Assembly (NCBI GenBank): GCA_030824115.1
Contig: JAVBYI010000009.1
Span: 1 to 64,000 of the forward strand
Direction of reading: 5' to 3'
Source: Rhodocyclaceae bacterium
GTDB lineage: Bacteria > Pseudomonadota > Gammaproteobacteria > Burkholderiales > Rhodocyclaceae
Length of the DNA stretch: 64,000 bases
Position numbers and translations under genes: made by a program. The notes beneath the pieces were generated by a model. That model saw only the letters and a program-made list of their open reading frames with translations. It made no database searches and was not told the origin of the DNA. Positions 1-10,152 of this stretch are shown here, piece after piece; the first letter of the stretch is position 1, and each line of letters starts with the position of its first letter.

Positions 1-98
1 TAAAGATCTGTTGCTGCTTCAGCACCAACGAAGCCCGCAATTATAGCTACACAATTCCCACCGTCAAGACCTTTTTGAAAACTTTTTAACAAATACCT

Positions 99-122
99 AA
101 AAAAGATCAGCCTCGGCTGATC
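99..122 (-). terminator. Rho-independent terminator of tyrS
   Basis: On the minus strand a perfect 8-bp stem (GATCAGCC / GGCTGATC, positions 105-112 and 115-122) with a 2-nt loop is followed by six U residues (99-104). It overlaps the tyrS stop codon, so transcription ends immediately after the gene. Confidence 0.85.
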
Positions 123-1300
123 GAAACCCGTGCGAACTTGCGCTTACCGACCTGCAGTACCACGGTTACACCCGACTCAATAACAAGTGCTTTGTTCTCC
201 ACCTTGCCGCCATCCAGTCGCACACCACCACTATCAATCATGCGCAAGGCCTCCGATGTGCTCGCGACTAAGCCGGCTTGCTTAAGAATCTGGGCAATCG
301 GTCCGGACTGCAGATTGAACTCGGGCATGCTATCGGGCATGGCGCCCCGCTGGAAGCGGGCTTCGAAATCCGCCAGCGCCTTCTCTGCATCTGTTTTAGA
401 GTGAAAGCGCTCCACCAACTCCAGTGCAAGTAGCACTTTGATATCACGCGGATTGCGGCCCTCGTGCGCGTCCTGTTTCAGTGCGTCGATTTCCTGTACG
501 GTCTTGAATGACAGCAATTCATAGTAGCGCCACATCAAGTCATCGGAAATCGACATCAGCTTGCCAAATATCTCTTGGGGCGCTTCGGCAATCCCGATAT
601 AGTTGCCAAGCGACTTGGACATCTTGTTAACGCCGTCCAGTCCCTCCAGTAACGGCATGGTCAAAATGCACTGCGGGGCCTGTCCATAGTGCTTTTGCAG
701 TTCACGCCCGACGAGCAAGTTAAACTTTTGATCGGTTCCGCCAAGCTCTACATCCGCACGCAATGCTACGGAATCATAGCCTTGGCACAAGGGATAGAGG
801 AACTCATGAATGGCAATAGGCTGATTCCCAGCATAACGCTTGGCAAAGTCGTCTCTTTCAAGCATCCGCGCCACGGTATGTTGTGCGGCAAGCTTGATCA
901 TGCCCGCAGCTCCCAAGGCGTCAAACCAGGTCGAGTTAAAACATACCTCGGTTTTTTCGGGGTCAAGGATCTTGAAGACCTGATCACGGTACGTTTGTGC
1001 GTTCTCTAGGACTTGCTCTCTTGACAACGGTGGACGTGTCGCGTTTTTTCCAGTCGGGTCGCCAATCAGCCCTGTAAAGTCACCGATCAGGAAAATAATC
1101 TGATGCCCCAACTGCTGGAAGTGCCGCAGCTTATTAATCAGCACTGTGTGACCAAGATGCAGATCTGGGGCTGTGGGATCAAAGCCCGCCTTGATCCTCA
1201 ACGGGCGAGCGGCAGCAAGTCGCTCCAGTAATTCAGTCTCAAGCAACAATTCATGCGCGCCACGTTTAATTTGTTCAAGCTGTGATTTTGTATCGATCAT
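107..1300 (-). CDS. tyrS: Tyrosine--tRNA ligase
   Basis: Class I aminoacyl-tRNA synthetase that charges tRNA-Tyr with tyrosine in the cytoplasm. The 397-aa protein has the HIGH-type signature HLGH at residues 48-51 after the [10 protein letters not shown] block, the KMSKS loop at 226-230, and a C-terminal S4-like RNA-binding domain in the last 60 or so residues. The length and short motif spacing fit the TyrZ-like second bacterial TyrRS subfamily. It is transcribed away from the M23 peptidase gene across a 122-bp region that must hold both promoters. This divergent pair is a usual betaproteobacterial arrangement. Confidence 0.97.
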   Translation of the reverse strand: MIDTKSQLEQIKRGAHELLLETELLERLAAARPLRIKAGFDPTAPDLHLGHTVLINKLRHFQQLGHQIIFLIGDFTGLIGDPTGKNATRPPLSREQVLENAQTYRDQVFKILDPEKTEVCFNSTWFDALGAAGMIKLAAQHTVARMLERDDFAKRYAGNQPIAIHEFLYPLCQGYDSVALRADVELGGTDQKFNLLVGRELQKHYGQAPQCILTMPLLEGLDGVNKMSKSLGNYIGIAEAPQEIFGKLMSISDDLMWRYYELLSFKTVQEIDALKQDAHEGRNPRDIKVLLALELVERFHSKTDAEKALADFEARFQRGAMPDSMPEFNLQSGPIAQILKQAGLVASTSEALRMIDSGGVRLDGGKVENKALVIESGVTVVLQVGKRKFARVSISRG

Positions 1301-1422
1301 CCGGGCATACCCATGGTTTTATTGTTGAATTACATGATAGTCTTGCGGCTTTGGCTTGATTCTTTGGCGAAATAAGCGTTCTCCAAGAGCGCGCCACTCA
1401 AGGACAAGAGAAAATTTTTGGC

Positions 1423-2742
1423 ATGCCGACAATTTTAAACCAGCGAAAACTTGCCCTGACGCACAATCACAAAAACCCAGGACTGCTTTCTCTGGCCGCC
1501 ATCGTGATGATTACGGGAGGTGCCCTAGCGTTTGGTACGGCACCCGATACCCTCACTTACAGTGGGCAACGCTATTCGGTAACCGAGCCTCTAGACACGA
1601 CATCGCCGATTAAAGTTATCGATGCCGAAACCATCCACACGCGGGAGCTCAAGATCCAGGCTGGCGACACAGTGGCCGAACTGCTTGAGCGCTCGGGGAT
1701 TTCGGACAAAGATGTTCTGCCTTTCCTGCGATCCAACCAAGAAGCTGCCAGTCTTTTCCGACAACTGGCCCCGGGGAAGGTTATCTCCTCTCAGATTGAC
1801 GCAGACGGCACACTACTGGCCCTCAGTTTCCCCCTCAATGGCAGCGATAACGCATATCTCAGCATTCGCAATACGGCCGAAGGATTCACGGCCAAGACGC
1901 TGGAAGCCGATTACGAATCCAGAGTGGTACATCAGTCTGCAATCATCCGTCACTCCCTCTTTGGTGCCACTGACAGTGCCGGCATTCCTGACAGCGTCGC
2001 ACTTCAGGTTGCCGAAATTTTTAGTGGGGTTATCGACTTTCACCGCGATCTGCGCAAGAACGATCGCCTGTCCATTATTTACGAACTGAAAACCCGCCAA
2101 GGAAAGGCTGAAAAGCTCGCGCGTATCTTGGCAGCTGAATTCGTCAATGACGGCAAACCCCACCACGCATTCTGGTTCCAGGTTGCTGGCGGGGCAGGGG
2201 GTTATTACGACCTGAACGGGAACAGCCTGAAAAAAGCATTTCTACGGTCCCCACTTGAATTCTCGCGTATCACATCAGGATTTTCCAGTGGCAGATATCA
2301 TCCCGTGCTGCGCGAAATGCGTGCCCATCGCGGGATTGACTACGGCGCACCAACCGGTACTCGCATCCGGGTCACCGGGGATGGTGTCATCGAATTTGCC
2401 GGGGTACAGGGAGGGTACGGCAACGTGGTTACCGTTCGCCATCCCGGTGGAAAAACCACCGTCTACGGGCATCTATCGAAGTTTGCGCCCGGCATAAAAA
2501 AGGGGGCACGAGTTCAGCAGGGAGACGCCATTGGCTATGTCGGGGCCACGGGGCTGGCGACAGGGCCTCATTTGCACTACGAGTTTCGAATCAATGGGGT
2601 CCATCTGAACCCGCAAACTGTCGCACTACCGCCCGCGACCCCATTGCCCGCAACCCAACTGGCCGATTTTCGCCACCAAGCCACCGACCACTTAGCGACC
2701 TTGGAAATGCTCGGGGTCTCGCCGCTGACAATGCTTGACTAA
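1423..2742 (+). CDS. M23 family murein endopeptidase (MepM/OapA-like)
   Basis: Predicted periplasmic zinc D,D-endopeptidase that cuts peptidoglycan cross-links during wall growth. A single hydrophobic segment near residues 21-40 looks like an uncleaved signal anchor. Residues about 70-130 (GDTVAELLERSG...) form an OapA/LysM-like domain. The LytM domain near 290-400 carries the zinc ligands H302 and D306 (HRGID) and H385 in the HLHYEF motif (H383/H385). All catalytic residues are present. In many betaproteobacteria anmK follows this gene; here erpA follows directly on the opposite strand. Confidence 0.92.
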   Translation: MPTILNQRKLALTHNHKNPGLLSLAAIVMITGGALAFGTAPDTLTYSGQRYSVTEPLDTTSPIKVIDAETIHTRELKIQAGDTVAELLERSGISDKDVLPFLRSNQEAASLFRQLAPGKVISSQIDADGTLLALSFPLNGSDNAYLSIRNTAEGFTAKTLEADYESRVVHQSAIIRHSLFGATDSAGIPDSVALQVAEIFSGVIDFHRDLRKNDRLSIIYELKTRQGKAEKLARILAAEFVNDGKPHHAFWFQVAGGAGGYYDLNGNSLKKAFLRSPLEFSRITSGFSSGRYHPVLREMRAHRGIDYGAPTGTRIRVTGDGVIEFAGVQGGYGNVVTVRHPGGKTTVYGHLSKFAPGIKKGARVQQGDAIGYVGATGLATGPHLHYEFRINGVHLNPQTVALPPATPLPATQLADFRHQATDHLATLEMLGVSPLTMLD

Positions 2743-2757
2743 GCCATCAAGCATTGT
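2728..2757. terminator. Convergent hairpin between M23 peptidase gene and erpA
   Basis: Inverted repeat with 11-bp arms (2728-2738 and 2747-2757, core CAATGCTTGA / TCAAGCATTG) and an 8-nt loop containing the peptidase stop codon. It lies between two convergent genes and could terminate in either direction, but the T-tracts are weak. Confidence 0.55.
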
Positions 2758-2770
2758 TGTCAGGCCAGGA

Positions 2771-3121
2771 TCAAGCCGAAAATGACGATCCGCACCCGCA
2801 AGTACTGGTTGCATTCGGATTCTTGATCACAAACTGAGAGCCCTGCAGACCTTCGGTGTAATCAATTTCCGCACCGACCAGATATTGGAAGCTCATCGGG
2901 TCGATCAATAGGGTAACGCCATTTTTCTCCATGACGGTGTCGTCTTCAGCGGCTACTTCATCAAAGGTGAAGCCATACTGAAATCCCGAACATCCGCCAC
3001 CGGTTACAAAAACTCTGAGTTTAAGTTCGGGATTTCCCTCCTCGGCAATCAACTCTTTCACTTTGCCGGCTGCACTATCTGAAAAAACGATCGGGACAGG
3101 CATCTCATTGGGGGCATTCAT
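2771..3121 (-). CDS. erpA: Iron-sulfur cluster insertion protein ErpA
   Basis: A-type Fe-S carrier that delivers clusters to apo-enzymes, including the IspG/IspH isoprenoid enzymes in characterised species. The 116-aa protein has the family's three conserved cysteines: C44 in GGGCSG and C108/C110 in the C-terminal CGCGSS motif. Length and the [21 protein letters not shown] block match ErpA better than IscA. It is the promoter-distal gene of a minus-strand series that also holds bactofilin, DUF6776, rpsI and rplM, although the 86-bp gap before it suggests its own promoter. Confidence 0.95.
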   Translation of the reverse strand: MNAPNEMPVPIVFSDSAAGKVKELIAEEGNPELKLRVFVTGGGCSGFQYGFTFDEVAAEDDTVMEKNGVTLLIDPMSFQYLVGAEIDYTEGLQGSQFVIKNPNATSTCGCGSSFSA

Positions 3122-3207
3122 ATTTTTCTCCTGGAGGGTACATCAGGGTTGCGATGGTCCGGCGTAATTGGCCGAATCGTAATTATCTGATACGACTTGG
3201 CAAATTT

Positions 3208-3609
3208 TCAATGGCCAGACGCAAGTTTTAATTCAACCGCTCGAACGGCCATTTCATCTTGGTAAACAAGCCGCCCTTGTACAACCGCACCAAGCTGCAT
3301 CTCGATCGCCCGATATTCGACATCGCCGGTTACCCGGGCATGCGATTGCAACTCGATGAACTCGGTCGAGTGAATCGGGCCGTTGACCGTACCGTTCACC
3401 ACCAAATTCGATACGCTCACAACCCCTTCAATCCGCGCATGCTCACTGAGCACCAGGGTTCCTGAGGCATCCGCTGCTGCGGAGACATTGCCGTACACCT
3501 CACCATCAATACGCAACCCGCCGCTAAAGGTGATATCGCCCTTGATGATCGTCCCAGCGCCGATCAGGCTGTCAATCCGGTTATTTGGCTTGTTAGGTTT
3601 GCTAAACAT
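3208..3609 (-). CDS. Bactofilin (polymer-forming cytoskeletal protein)
   Basis: Small beta-helical cytoskeletal protein of the bactofilin/DUF583 family. The 133-aa sequence has the typical IGAGTIIKGDITFSGGLRIDGEVYGNV start followed by short hydrophobic repeats (LVVNGTVNGPI, ARVTGDVEY, AVVQGRLVY) that build the right-handed helix. The ends are short and polar, so it is the minimal single-domain form. It lies 9 bp downstream of the DUF6776 membrane protein gene, a conserved pairing that suggests the two act together at the envelope. Confidence 0.92.
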   Translation of the reverse strand: MFSKPNKPNNRIDSLIGAGTIIKGDITFSGGLRIDGEVYGNVSAAADASGTLVLSEHARIEGVVSVSNLVVNGTVNGPIHSTEFIELQSHARVTGDVEYRAIEMQLGAVVQGRLVYQDEMAVRAVELKLASGH

Positions 3610-3618
3610 GGGTATCTC

Positions 3619-4404
3619 CTAGAGGCTCACGCTCTGGCTGGTCAATAGTTTGCCGCCTTCTGAAATCACGAACTCAACCTTCCCAGGGCTAAAGCCTTCA
3701 GGAACTTTGAACTTGCCTTCGATACGCCGAAAATTACGTAGCGCTATTTGGTACTGACTGATATCTGGATCAGCCCCGCCAACGGGCAGGGTGATCTTAG
3801 CACCCGTGCCCGAGCGGGGCGATATCATCAGTTGCAAATCGTAGGTTGCCTCCTTACCGCGTCGGTCACCATGCAGCGAGATCAGAAAACTGAACTGATA
3901 TGCCTTCGGAGCAAGCGGACGAATGCTAATGCGATCCAGAGAAACACCGCCGGGCGCGGTAGCCGTTTGATAGGCCGACTCAACCTTGGCCAAGCGCTCA
4001 AAAACAGCCAAATCCTCTTTCAGTTTGGCATTTTCCGCAACAAGCATACTGTTCTGTTCGGAAAGCAGTTTTTGCGCCGAACGCTCAATCTGCAATGTGC
4101 TTTCGCTACCAGAGAGAAGGCTGCGCATTCGCGCCACCTCCTCTTCCAGTTCTGCATTGGTCGCTCGCAACTGCTCAACGACCTTATCGAGCTCACCGCC
4201 ATCGTAGCCAACAACACGCTTGCCCGCATCGTAAATCAAAGCAACAACAGCCACGGCCAAGCCTGCAAGCACCCCCAGCGCCAACAACTTGACGTGCCAA
4301 GGCAAATGGGGGCGTATCGCCAATTGCGGCGCGGTGATGCCAAACCGCCCGCGCAAGCGGCGCAGCTTTACGGCAAGACGGGAACTGGGATCAATCCAGG
4401 ACAT
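3619..4404 (-). CDS. DUF6776 family membrane protein with coiled coil
   Basis: Conserved betaproteobacterial protein of unknown function. A basic cytoplasmic N-terminus is followed by one transmembrane helix at about residues 36-62, a long coiled coil at about 70-145 (ELDKVVEQLRATNAELEEEVAR...) and a C-terminal beta-rich domain (about 150-261). Its position directly before bactofilin suggests a periplasmic partner or anchor for that cytoskeletal polymer; this is inferred from context. Confidence 0.8.
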   Translation of the reverse strand: MSWIDPSSRLAVKLRRLRGRFGITAPQLAIRPHLPWHVKLLALGVLAGLAVAVVALIYDAGKRVVGYDGGELDKVVEQLRATNAELEEEVARMRSLLSGSESTLQIERSAQKLLSEQNSMLVAENAKLKEDLAVFERLAKVESAYQTATAPGGVSLDRISIRPLAPKAYQFSFLISLHGDRRGKEATYDLQLMISPRSGTGAKITLPVGGADPDISQYQIALRNFRRIEGKFKVPEGFSPGKVEFVISEGGKLLTSQSVSL

Positions 4405-4474
4405 GCGTCGAATCCAACCATCCGGTTCATGCTCACACCCTCAACTCTCTGCGATAACAGCGAATGCTATCAAC

Positions 4475-4496
4475 AAAAAACCGCCCGAAGGCGGTT
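4475..4496 (-). terminator. Rho-independent terminator after rplM-rpsI
   Basis: A 7-bp stem AACCGCC / GGCGGTT (4479-4485 and 4490-4496) with a CGAA tetraloop. On the minus strand it runs into a U-tract (A4475-4480 on plus). It lies 16 bases past the rpsI stop codon and ends the ribosomal protein operon. Confidence 0.88.
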
Positions 4497-4511
4497 CCTT
4501 GCTGTAAGCGC

Positions 4512-4904
4512 TTAGCGCTTCGAGAACTGCTTGCGCCGACGCGCCTTGTGGAAACCGACCTTCTTACGCTCAACCTCACGTGCATCACGCGTCACAAATC
4601 CAGCCTTCGACAGGGCAGACTTCAGCGTTGCATCGTATTCAATCAGCGCACGGGTAATGCCGTGACGCACGGCACCGGCCTGACCAGACTCGCCGCCACC
4701 AGTCACATTGACCATGATGTCAAAAGTGGTCACATGCTGTGTCAGTTCGAGCGGCTGACGCACGACCATGCGACCTGTCTCGCGTGAAAAGAACTCGTCG
4801 ACCGGCTTGTCGTTCACCACGATCTTGCCGCTGCCTTTTTTCAGGAAAACGCGTGCTACCGCCGTCTTGCGACGTCCTGTGCCGTAATTGTAATTCGCTG
4901 CCAT
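4512..4904 (-). CDS. rpsI: 30S ribosomal protein S9
   Basis: Small-subunit protein S9, whose C-terminal tail reaches toward the P-site tRNA. The 130-aa protein starts [13 protein letters not shown], as in relatives, and ends with the diagnostic basic [11 protein letters not shown] tail. An upstream in-frame extension exists, but the ATG at 4904 preceded by AGGACG on the minus strand fits the family length. It forms the universal rplM-rpsI operon, with 14 bp between the two genes. Confidence 0.98.
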   Translation of the reverse strand: MAANYNYGTGRRKTAVARVFLKKGSGKIVVNDKPVDEFFSRETGRMVVRQPLELTQHVTTFDIMVNVTGGGESGQAGAVRHGITRALIEYDATLKSALSKAGFVTRDAREVERKKVGFHKARRRKQFSKR

Positions 4905-4918
4905 GTTCATTCGTCCTG

Positions 4919-5347
4919 TCAGATATCCAGGGTCTTGGGCTGCTGCGCCTCGTGCGGATGAGCACCGCCGGCATAGCACTTCATTTTCTTCAGCATTGCA
5001 TAGCCCAGCGGGCCCTTCGGCAGCATGCCCTTGACCGCTTTTTCAAGAACGCGGGAGGGAAAGCGCTGCTGCAGCTTGATGAAATTGGTCTCGTAAATGC
5101 CGCCGGGGAAACCGGAGTGGCGGAAATATTTCTTGTCTTCTGCCTTGTTGCCGGTCACGCGCAGTTTTTCAACGTTCACGACCACGATGTAGTCGCCAGT
5201 ATCCACGTGCGGCGTGTATTCGGGCTTGTGCTTGCCACGCAGACGGTGGGCGATTTGGGCAGCCAGGCGACCAAGTACCTTGTCGGAAGCATCGACAACG
5301 AACCAGTCACGCGTGACTTCATGCGATTTGGCGGAAAAAGTCTTCAT
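4919..5347 (-). CDS. rplM: 50S ribosomal protein L13
   Basis: Early-assembly large-subunit protein L13, 142 aa. It starts [29 protein letters not shown] and contains the conserved [15 protein letters not shown] and MLPKGPLG motifs. The reading frame is open far upstream but only this start matches the family. The 229-bp region to the divergent OsmC-like gene contains repeat copy 1 and presumably the operon promoter. Confidence 0.98.
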   Translation of the reverse strand: MKTFSAKSHEVTRDWFVVDASDKVLGRLAAQIAHRLRGKHKPEYTPHVDTGDYIVVVNVEKLRVTGNKAEDKKYFRHSGFPGGIYETNFIKLQQRFPSRVLEKAVKGMLPKGPLGYAMLKKMKCYAGGAHPHEAQQPKTLDI

Positions 5348-5496
5348 AGGAAATCCTGCGGTGCAGTTCAAACAGTGACGCGACTTGCTGATTGGCAATA
5401 CAACAAGCCAGTCCAAGACGCGGAAAGCCGAGCATGATATCCAAGAAAGTCCGACCGAGTCAAACATTTCTTTTTGTTGGCCGACAAAAACACATT

Positions 5497-5520
5497 GCCG
5501 TCCCGCCAGCGCCGACTTTT
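5497..5520 (+). repeat. Dispersed 24-nt element, copy 1 (intergenic, C-type)
   Basis: Full match to the consensus, with C at position 7. It lies between divergent rplM and the OsmC-like gene, 56 bp before the latter's start codon. Confidence 0.85.
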
Positions 5521-5576
5521 GGCCAGCATCAAACTCTCTACAATGGCAGGCAACAATCGACCCTCGGGAGAATGAA

Positions 5577-5993
5577 ATGGAATGTACGGTCAGGTGGCAC
5601 GAAGGCATGAGCTTCATTGCGCAAACCGGTAGCGGTCACCTCGTGCCAATGGATGGTGCGCCGGAAGCAGGCGGCCATAACTGGGCAGCGCGACCGATGG
5701 AGCTTTTGCTGGCCGGTGCAGGTGGGTGCACCTCATTCGATGTCATTTCCATCCTGAAAAAAAGTCGTCAGGACATCCGGGCTTGCGAGGTTAAATTGAC
5801 TGCCGAACGCGCCGAAGAAGACCCCAAGGTCTTTACGCAGATTCACTTGCACTTTATCGTCACGGGACGAGAACTGAAGCCTGAAACGGTAGAGCGCGCC
5901 GTCAAGCTTTCCGCCGAGAAGTATTGCTCCGCCTCGATCATGCTCGGCAAAACCGCCGAGATGAAGCACTCCTTCGAGATCGTCGAGGTCTGA
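5577..5993 (+). CDS. OsmC/YhfA family protein
   Basis: OsmC-fold protein of the YhfA branch, a family that includes thiol peroxidases acting on organic hydroperoxides. The 138-aa protein has the two conserved cysteines, C51 in [10 protein letters not shown] and C117 in AEKYCSAS, that would form the peroxidatic pair. The start at 5577 has GGGAG seven bases upstream. A longer in-frame reading through repeat copy 1 was rejected because it lacks family similarity. It is divergent from rplM and convergent with coq7, only 4 bp away. Confidence 0.88.
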   Translation: MECTVRWHEGMSFIAQTGSGHLVPMDGAPEAGGHNWAARPMELLLAGAGGCTSFDVISILKKSRQDIRACEVKLTAERAEEDPKVFTQIHLHFIVTGRELKPETVERAVKLSAEKYCSASIMLGKTAEMKHSFEIVEV

Positions 5994-5997
5994 ACCG

Positions 5998-6624
5998 TCA
6001 GATCCGGTAGGCAGTTACCGTCATCACCTTGGCCGAGATTTTCATGGCGGCTTTGACAAAACCCGACAGTTCTTGCGCCCCGAGTCCTGCCGCCATGCTT
6101 GCATGGCGAATTTCGTCAGCCTTCATCTGATCAAGAATCGCACGCGAGCGTCCATCAGTGGCGGGGAGTTGATCCAGATGACTGAGCAGGTGCGCCTCTA
6201 CCTGCCGCTCCGTTTCGACGACAAACCCGAGGCTGATCGGATCACCAAGACGCCCGGCAACCGCACCAATGGTCCAGGCGCCCGCATACCAAAGCGGGTT
6301 TAACAAACTCTTGCGGCCACCCAGTTCGGCAATCCGTCTTTCTGTCCAGTTAAGGTGTTCTGTCTCTTCCCAGGCCGCCTGCTGCATCGCAATCTTGGTT
6401 CGATCATCGCGAGCCGTGGCCGACTGTCCGGCATACAAAGCCTGCGCACAAACCTCGCCCACATGGTTGATACGCATCAGCGCGGCCACATGGTGACGCT
6501 CTTCTTCTGTCATGGCGGCCTCATGCATCTGTTCGCCCGGCATGGGACGCGTCGTCGGCGCCACGGCAAACACGGTACGTAAGGCCTGGTCGACTTGTGA
6601 AATCAGGGGGGCGAGCAAGCTCAT
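5998..6624 (-). CDS. coq7: Demethoxyubiquinone hydroxylase
   Basis: Membrane-associated di-iron monooxygenase that adds the last hydroxyl group in ubiquinone synthesis. It has the ferritin-like helices with iron-binding motifs: INHVGEVCAQ, WEETEHLNW (ExxH), VETERQVEAHL and ADEIRHA. A start at 6624 (MSLLAPLISQVDQAL, GAG upstream) gives 208 aa, the normal length. The upstream neighbour CNP1-like ends 7 bp before it, so coq7 is probably the last gene of an rppH-CNP1-coq7 transcript. It implies aerobic respiration. Confidence 0.93.
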   Translation of the reverse strand: MSLLAPLISQVDQALRTVFAVAPTTRPMPGEQMHEAAMTEEERHHVAALMRINHVGEVCAQALYAGQSATARDDRTKIAMQQAAWEETEHLNWTERRIAELGGRKSLLNPLWYAGAWTIGAVAGRLGDPISLGFVVETERQVEAHLLSHLDQLPATDGRSRAILDQMKADEIRHASMAAGLGAQELSGFVKAAMKISAKVMTVTAYRI

Positions 6625-6631
6625 GGCAATC

Positions 6632-7156
6632 TCATAGCGCTTGAGGATGCTTGCCTCGGCGCAGGGCATCGCGACCCTCCTCGGGCGTAAAGATCGCTAC
6701 GCCGCTTGGGCAGAACAAATCTCGCGACAACGCCGCATGGTGCCGATTCACCGGCTTGTTTTCAATGGGCCGCCACTCGCTCAGTCGGGCTTTTGTCCAG
6801 CGACCATCGCGATGTCCTGACGCATAGAGCCGGAATTCACGTGTATCGCAACGCATGCCCTCGAAGCTGATGTTGGTCGCGCCACCGCTGGTCTGGACCA
6901 CCAGGACATAACGCACCACACGATCCTTGCCCACCTGCAGCGTTGAGGCATCGATCATGAATCGATGCGAGGTCATTTCGCTGACGTAGAACGGCAAAAG
7001 ATTTTCCATTTGGGGGAATTCTGGGAGGACAGCCTCACTCTCCACCCACTGGGGCGCATCAGGAACATCGTTTAATTTCGGCTTCCCGAAATCACCCAAC
7101 TGAGCAAGCACACTGGCAGACAAAAAAAACCAGAAAACGGCAACAAAACTCCGCAT
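6632..7156 (-). CDS. CNP1-like family exported protein
   Basis: Secreted protein of the CNP1-like family, named after a neisserial cryptic-plasmid protein; function unknown. A signal peptide is visible ([19 protein letters not shown]). The mature part carries two cysteines (GMRCDTREF, DLFCPSG) that could pair in the periplasm. Its ATG overlaps the rppH stop (TGATG), so the two are translationally coupled. Confidence 0.8.
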   Translation of the reverse strand: MRSFVAVFWFFLSASVLAQLGDFGKPKLNDVPDAPQWVESEAVLPEFPQMENLLPFYVSEMTSHRFMIDASTLQVGKDRVVRYVLVVQTSGGATNISFEGMRCDTREFRLYASGHRDGRWTKARLSEWRPIENKPVNRHHAALSRDLFCPSGVAIFTPEEGRDALRRGKHPQAL

Positions 7157-7704
7157 CACGCCTTCTCCTCCTTGTGTGATGATAGCCACTGCGTCCAGTC
7201 AAGCCCCGGCCAATGCGGCATGCGTTCCGCGTTCTGGAAAATCAGGCGCGCCAACTCCGTCAGCGCTTGGGCATAGACCATGCGTTTAAAGTCGATAACC
7301 GCATCAAGTGGTACCCAGTAACTACTCCAGCGCCAAGCATCGAACTCCGGCTTTTCCGTTGCCCGCAGACTGACATCGCTGTCACGGCCCACCAATCGCA
7401 GCAGAAACCAAATCTGCTTCTGCCCCCTGTAACTCCCGCGCCATTCCCGGCGCACCCACTGCCGGGGAACGTCATATCGCAACCAATCGCGCGTGCGCCC
7501 AATGATGCGCACATGCTCGGGCATGAGGCCAACCTCTTCGTACAACTCGCGGAACATCGCCTGCTCGGGCGACTCTCCCTTTTTGATGCCACCCTGCGGA
7601 AACTGCCAGGAGTGTTCGCGAATTCGTTTGCCCCAGAATACCTCGTTACGCTGATTGGTCAGGATAATGCCGACGTTCGGGCGATAACCTTCCCGATCGA
7701 GCAT
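7156..7704 (-). CDS. rppH: RNA pyrophosphohydrolase
   Basis: Nudix hydrolase that converts the 5' triphosphate of mRNA to monophosphate, starting RNase E-dependent decay. The 182-aa protein begins [17 protein letters not shown], the family start. It has a full Nudix box at 38-60 with the REXXEE core (RELYEEVG) and the WQFPQGGI lead-in. A longer frame starting 42 bp upstream lacks family support. It is divergent from proS over 124 bp. Confidence 0.95.
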   Translation of the reverse strand: MLDREGYRPNVGIILTNQRNEVFWGKRIREHSWQFPQGGIKKGESPEQAMFRELYEEVGLMPEHVRIIGRTRDWLRYDVPRQWVRREWRGSYRGQKQIWFLLRLVGRDSDVSLRATEKPEFDAWRWSSYWVPLDAVIDFKRMVYAQALTELARLIFQNAERMPHWPGLDWTQWLSSHKEEKA

Positions 7705-7828
7705 GATGAAAGACCTCAAATGTTTGACTGGTTGGAATTGTTCCACATTTACCCCTGCCGAGGAAAGCCGAGCAGGTTCAAAGGGACAGTTAAAATCCGC
7801 GTTTAATCCTTAGCTACGGAATTTCGTC

Positions 7829-9559
7829 ATGCGCGCCAGTCAATTCTTCATCGCCACCCTGAAAGAAGCCCCCACCGACGCCGAGATCGCCTCCCACAAG
7901 CTGATGACCCGCGCCGGCATGATTCGCAAGCTGGCAGGGGGCATCTACAGCTACATGCCGATGGGCCTGCGGGTGATCCGCAAGATCGAGGCAATCATCC
8001 GCGAGGAAATGAACCGCGCCGGCGCCATTGAATTGCTGATGCCGCTGGTGCAGCCCGCCGAACTCTGGCAGGAAACCGGTCGCTGGGACAAGATGGGGCC
8101 GGAAATGCTGCGCGTGAAGGACCGCCACGACCGCGACTTCATCATCCAGCCGACCTCCGAGGAAGTCGTCACCGACATCGCCCGTGGCGAAATCCACAGC
8201 TACCGCCAGTTGCCGAAGAACTTCTATCACATCCAGACCAAGTTCCGCGATGAGCGCCGCCCGCGTTTTGGCGTGATGCGCGGCCGCGAGTTCACCATGA
8301 AGGATGCCTACTCCTTCGACCGCGACGAGGCCAGCGCAGAGAAAAGCTATCAGGCCATGTATGCCGCCTATGTGAAGATTTTCGAGCGACTGGGTCTGAC
8401 ATTCCGCGCCGTGCGTGCCGATACCGGCGCCATCGGCGGCTCGCTGTCACATGAATTCCAGGTGATTGCCGATACGGGCGAGGATCTGCTGGTTTACTGC
8501 CCCGACTCCGACTATGCGGCCAACATCGAACTGGCCGAAGCATTGCCGCTACTTGCCGTCCAGCCAGCGCCGACATTTGTGATGGAGAAAGTCGCGACGC
8601 CCGACACCATCCGCTGCGAGGACGTCGCCAAGCTGCTCGGCCTGCCAATCGAGTGCACCGTGAAATCCATCGTCATTGCTGCGGACACGCCACTGGGCGC
8701 CGAAGTCTGGCTGCTGCTGATTCGCGGCGACCACGAGCTCAATGAGGTCAAGGCCGGCAAGCTGCCGGGGCTCGAAGGTGGTTTCCGCTTTGCCACCGAA
8801 CAGGAAATCATCGAGCACTTCGGCTGCCCGCCCGGTTATCTCGGCCCGCTCAACACAAAGAAACCGGTACGCATCGTCGCTGACCGCACGGTCGCCAACA
8901 TGGGCGATTTCGTCTCCGGCGCCAATGAAATCGGTTTCCACATCCAGGGCATCAACTGGGGCCGCGACCTGCCGGAGCCGGAAATCATTGCCGACATCCG
9001 CAATGTCGTCGAAGGCGATCCCTCGCCAGACGGCAAGGGCAAGCTGGCCATCCAGCGCGGCATCGAGGTCGGTCATGTCTTCTTCCTCGGCACGAAATAT
9101 TCGGCCGCGATGAACTGCACCTATCTGGACGAAACCGGCAAGCCGCAAACGATGGTGATGGGCTGCTACGGCATCGGCGTCACCCGGCTGGTGGGCGCGG
9201 CCATCGAACAGAATCACGATGAAAAGGGCATCATCTGGCCCGACAGCATTGCACCCTTTACGGTGGCCATCTGCCCGGTCGGCTGGGGCAAATCCGAAGC
9301 CGTGCGGCAGGCTGCCATCGAACTGTACGAAAAGCTGGTCGTCTCCGGTATCGATGTCATTCTCGACGACCGCGATGAACGTCCCGGCGTCATGTTTGCC
9401 GACTGGGAACTGATCGGCGTGCCGCATCGCATCACCATCGGTGATCGCGGCCTCAAGGAGGGTATGGTTGAGTACCAGCACCGGCGCGACCAGGAGGCCA
9501 CCAAGGTACCGCTGGCCGATATCGCGGCACTCGCCCGTCAGAAGGCATGCGGCGTCTAG
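7829..9559 (+). CDS. proS: Proline--tRNA ligase (prokaryotic type with INS domain)
   Basis: Class II synthetase for tRNA-Pro, 576 aa, E. coli-like ProS architecture: catalytic motifs 1-2 ([25 protein letters not shown]), an inserted YbaK-like editing domain at about 250-390 (ECTVKSIVI...), motif 3 ([13 protein letters not shown]) and a C-terminal anticodon-binding domain. Repeat copy 2 encodes AVQPAPTF at about residues 243-250, in the linker between the catalytic core and the editing domain, where length and sequence vary in the family. The 3' end overlaps the lytic transglycosylase gene by 13 bp. Confidence 0.97.
   Translation: MRASQFFIATLKEAPTDAEIASHKLMTRAGMIRKLAGGIYSYMPMGLRVIRKIEAIIREEMNRAGAIELLMPLVQPAELWQETGRWDKMGPEMLRVKDRHDRDFIIQPTSEEVVTDIARGEIHSYRQLPKNFYHIQTKFRDERRPRFGVMRGREFTMKDAYSFDRDEASAEKSYQAMYAAYVKIFERLGLTFRAVRADTGAIGGSLSHEFQVIADTGEDLLVYCPDSDYAANIELAEALPLLAVQPAPTFVMEKVATPDTIRCEDVAKLLGLPIECTVKSIVIAADTPLGAEVWLLLIRGDHELNEVKAGKLPGLEGGFRFATEQEIIEHFGCPPGYLGPLNTKKPVRIVADRTVANMGDFVSGANEIGFHIQGINWGRDLPEPEIIADIRNVVEGDPSPDGKGKLAIQRGIEVGHVFFLGTKYSAAMNCTYLDETGKPQTMVMGCYGIGVTRLVGAAIEQNHDEKGIIWPDSIAPFTVAICPVGWGKSEAVRQAAIELYEKLVVSGIDVILDDRDERPGVMFADWELIGVPHRITIGDRGLKEGMVEYQHRRDQEATKVPLADIAALARQKACGV
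8555..8578 (+). repeat. Dispersed 24-nt element, copy 2 (in proS)
   Basis: Diverged copy (CAGCC instead of CGCC, CATTT end) keeping the exact 11-nt core CCAGCGCCGAC. Read in the AVSPAPTF frame within the linker before the ProRS editing domain. Confidence 0.75.
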
Positions 9560-10152
9560 GGCTGCTTTGCTGCCTGTTCTGGACAGCACATGTCTGGGCC
9601 GGCGCACAACAATACGAGCCCCTGGCCGCCAGTGTGCAGGCCGCCTTGCACGCTGCCGTGTCAGACAAGTCGGCGCCCGAACCGCGCTTTGACAGCATCG
9701 AGGAAAAGCTCGACTGGCTAACGGAAATGTCGCGGCGACTCGAAAAGCGCATGCCGGATCGTCAGGGCCGTCTGGAATTTCTCAAGACGGTGCGCTACGA
9801 GGCCCAGCGCGCCGGACTGGATCCGCATCTGATCATGGGACTGATTCAGGTCGAAAGCGGCTTTCGCAAGCACGCCGTATCCAGCGCCGGGGCGCGCGGC
9901 TACATGCAGGTGATGCCCTTCTGGGTCAGGCTGATTGGCAGCCGCGACAGCAACCTCTTCCATCTGCGCACCAACCTGCGCTTCGGCTGCACCATCCTGC
10001 GCCACTACCTCGATATCGAGAAAGGCGATCTCTACCGCGCCCTCGGCCGCTACAACGGCAGCCTCGGTCGCCCGGAGTATCCCAACATGGTCCGTGCAGC
10101 CTGGGAAAGACACTGGGCCTGGGGCCCGCGCGTCATCCAGGCGCGGCAGTAA
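9547..10152 (+). CDS. Lytic transglycosylase, SLT domain
   Basis: Periplasmic enzyme that cleaves the MurNAc-GlcNAc bond of peptidoglycan. It has a cleavable signal peptide ([20 protein letters not shown]) and an SLT-type goose-lysozyme fold with catalytic Glu E103 in LIQVESGF. The [17 protein letters not shown] and [11 protein letters not shown] motifs follow. At 201 aa it is a short single-domain form. It starts inside the proS 3' end, so expression is coupled to proS. Its stop codon uses the first As of repeat copy 3. Confidence 0.88.
   Translation: MRRLGLLCCLFWTAHVWAGAQQYEPLAASVQAALHAAVSDKSAPEPRFDSIEEKLDWLTEMSRRLEKRMPDRQGRLEFLKTVRYEAQRAGLDPHLIMGLIQVESGFRKHAVSSAGARGYMQVMPFWVRLIGSRDSNLFHLRTNLRFGCTILRHYLDIEKGDLYRALGRYNGSLGRPEYPNMVRAAWERHWAWGPRVIQARQ

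Noticed and set aside
5385-5576. N-terminal extension of the OsmC-like protein through repeat copy 1
   Set aside because: The extension has no family similarity and the ATG at 5577 has a good ribosome-binding site; the frame is open by chance.
9661-9685. AAGTCGGCGC in the lytic transglycosylase gene
   Set aside because: Match stops after ten bases; the other half of the element is absent.
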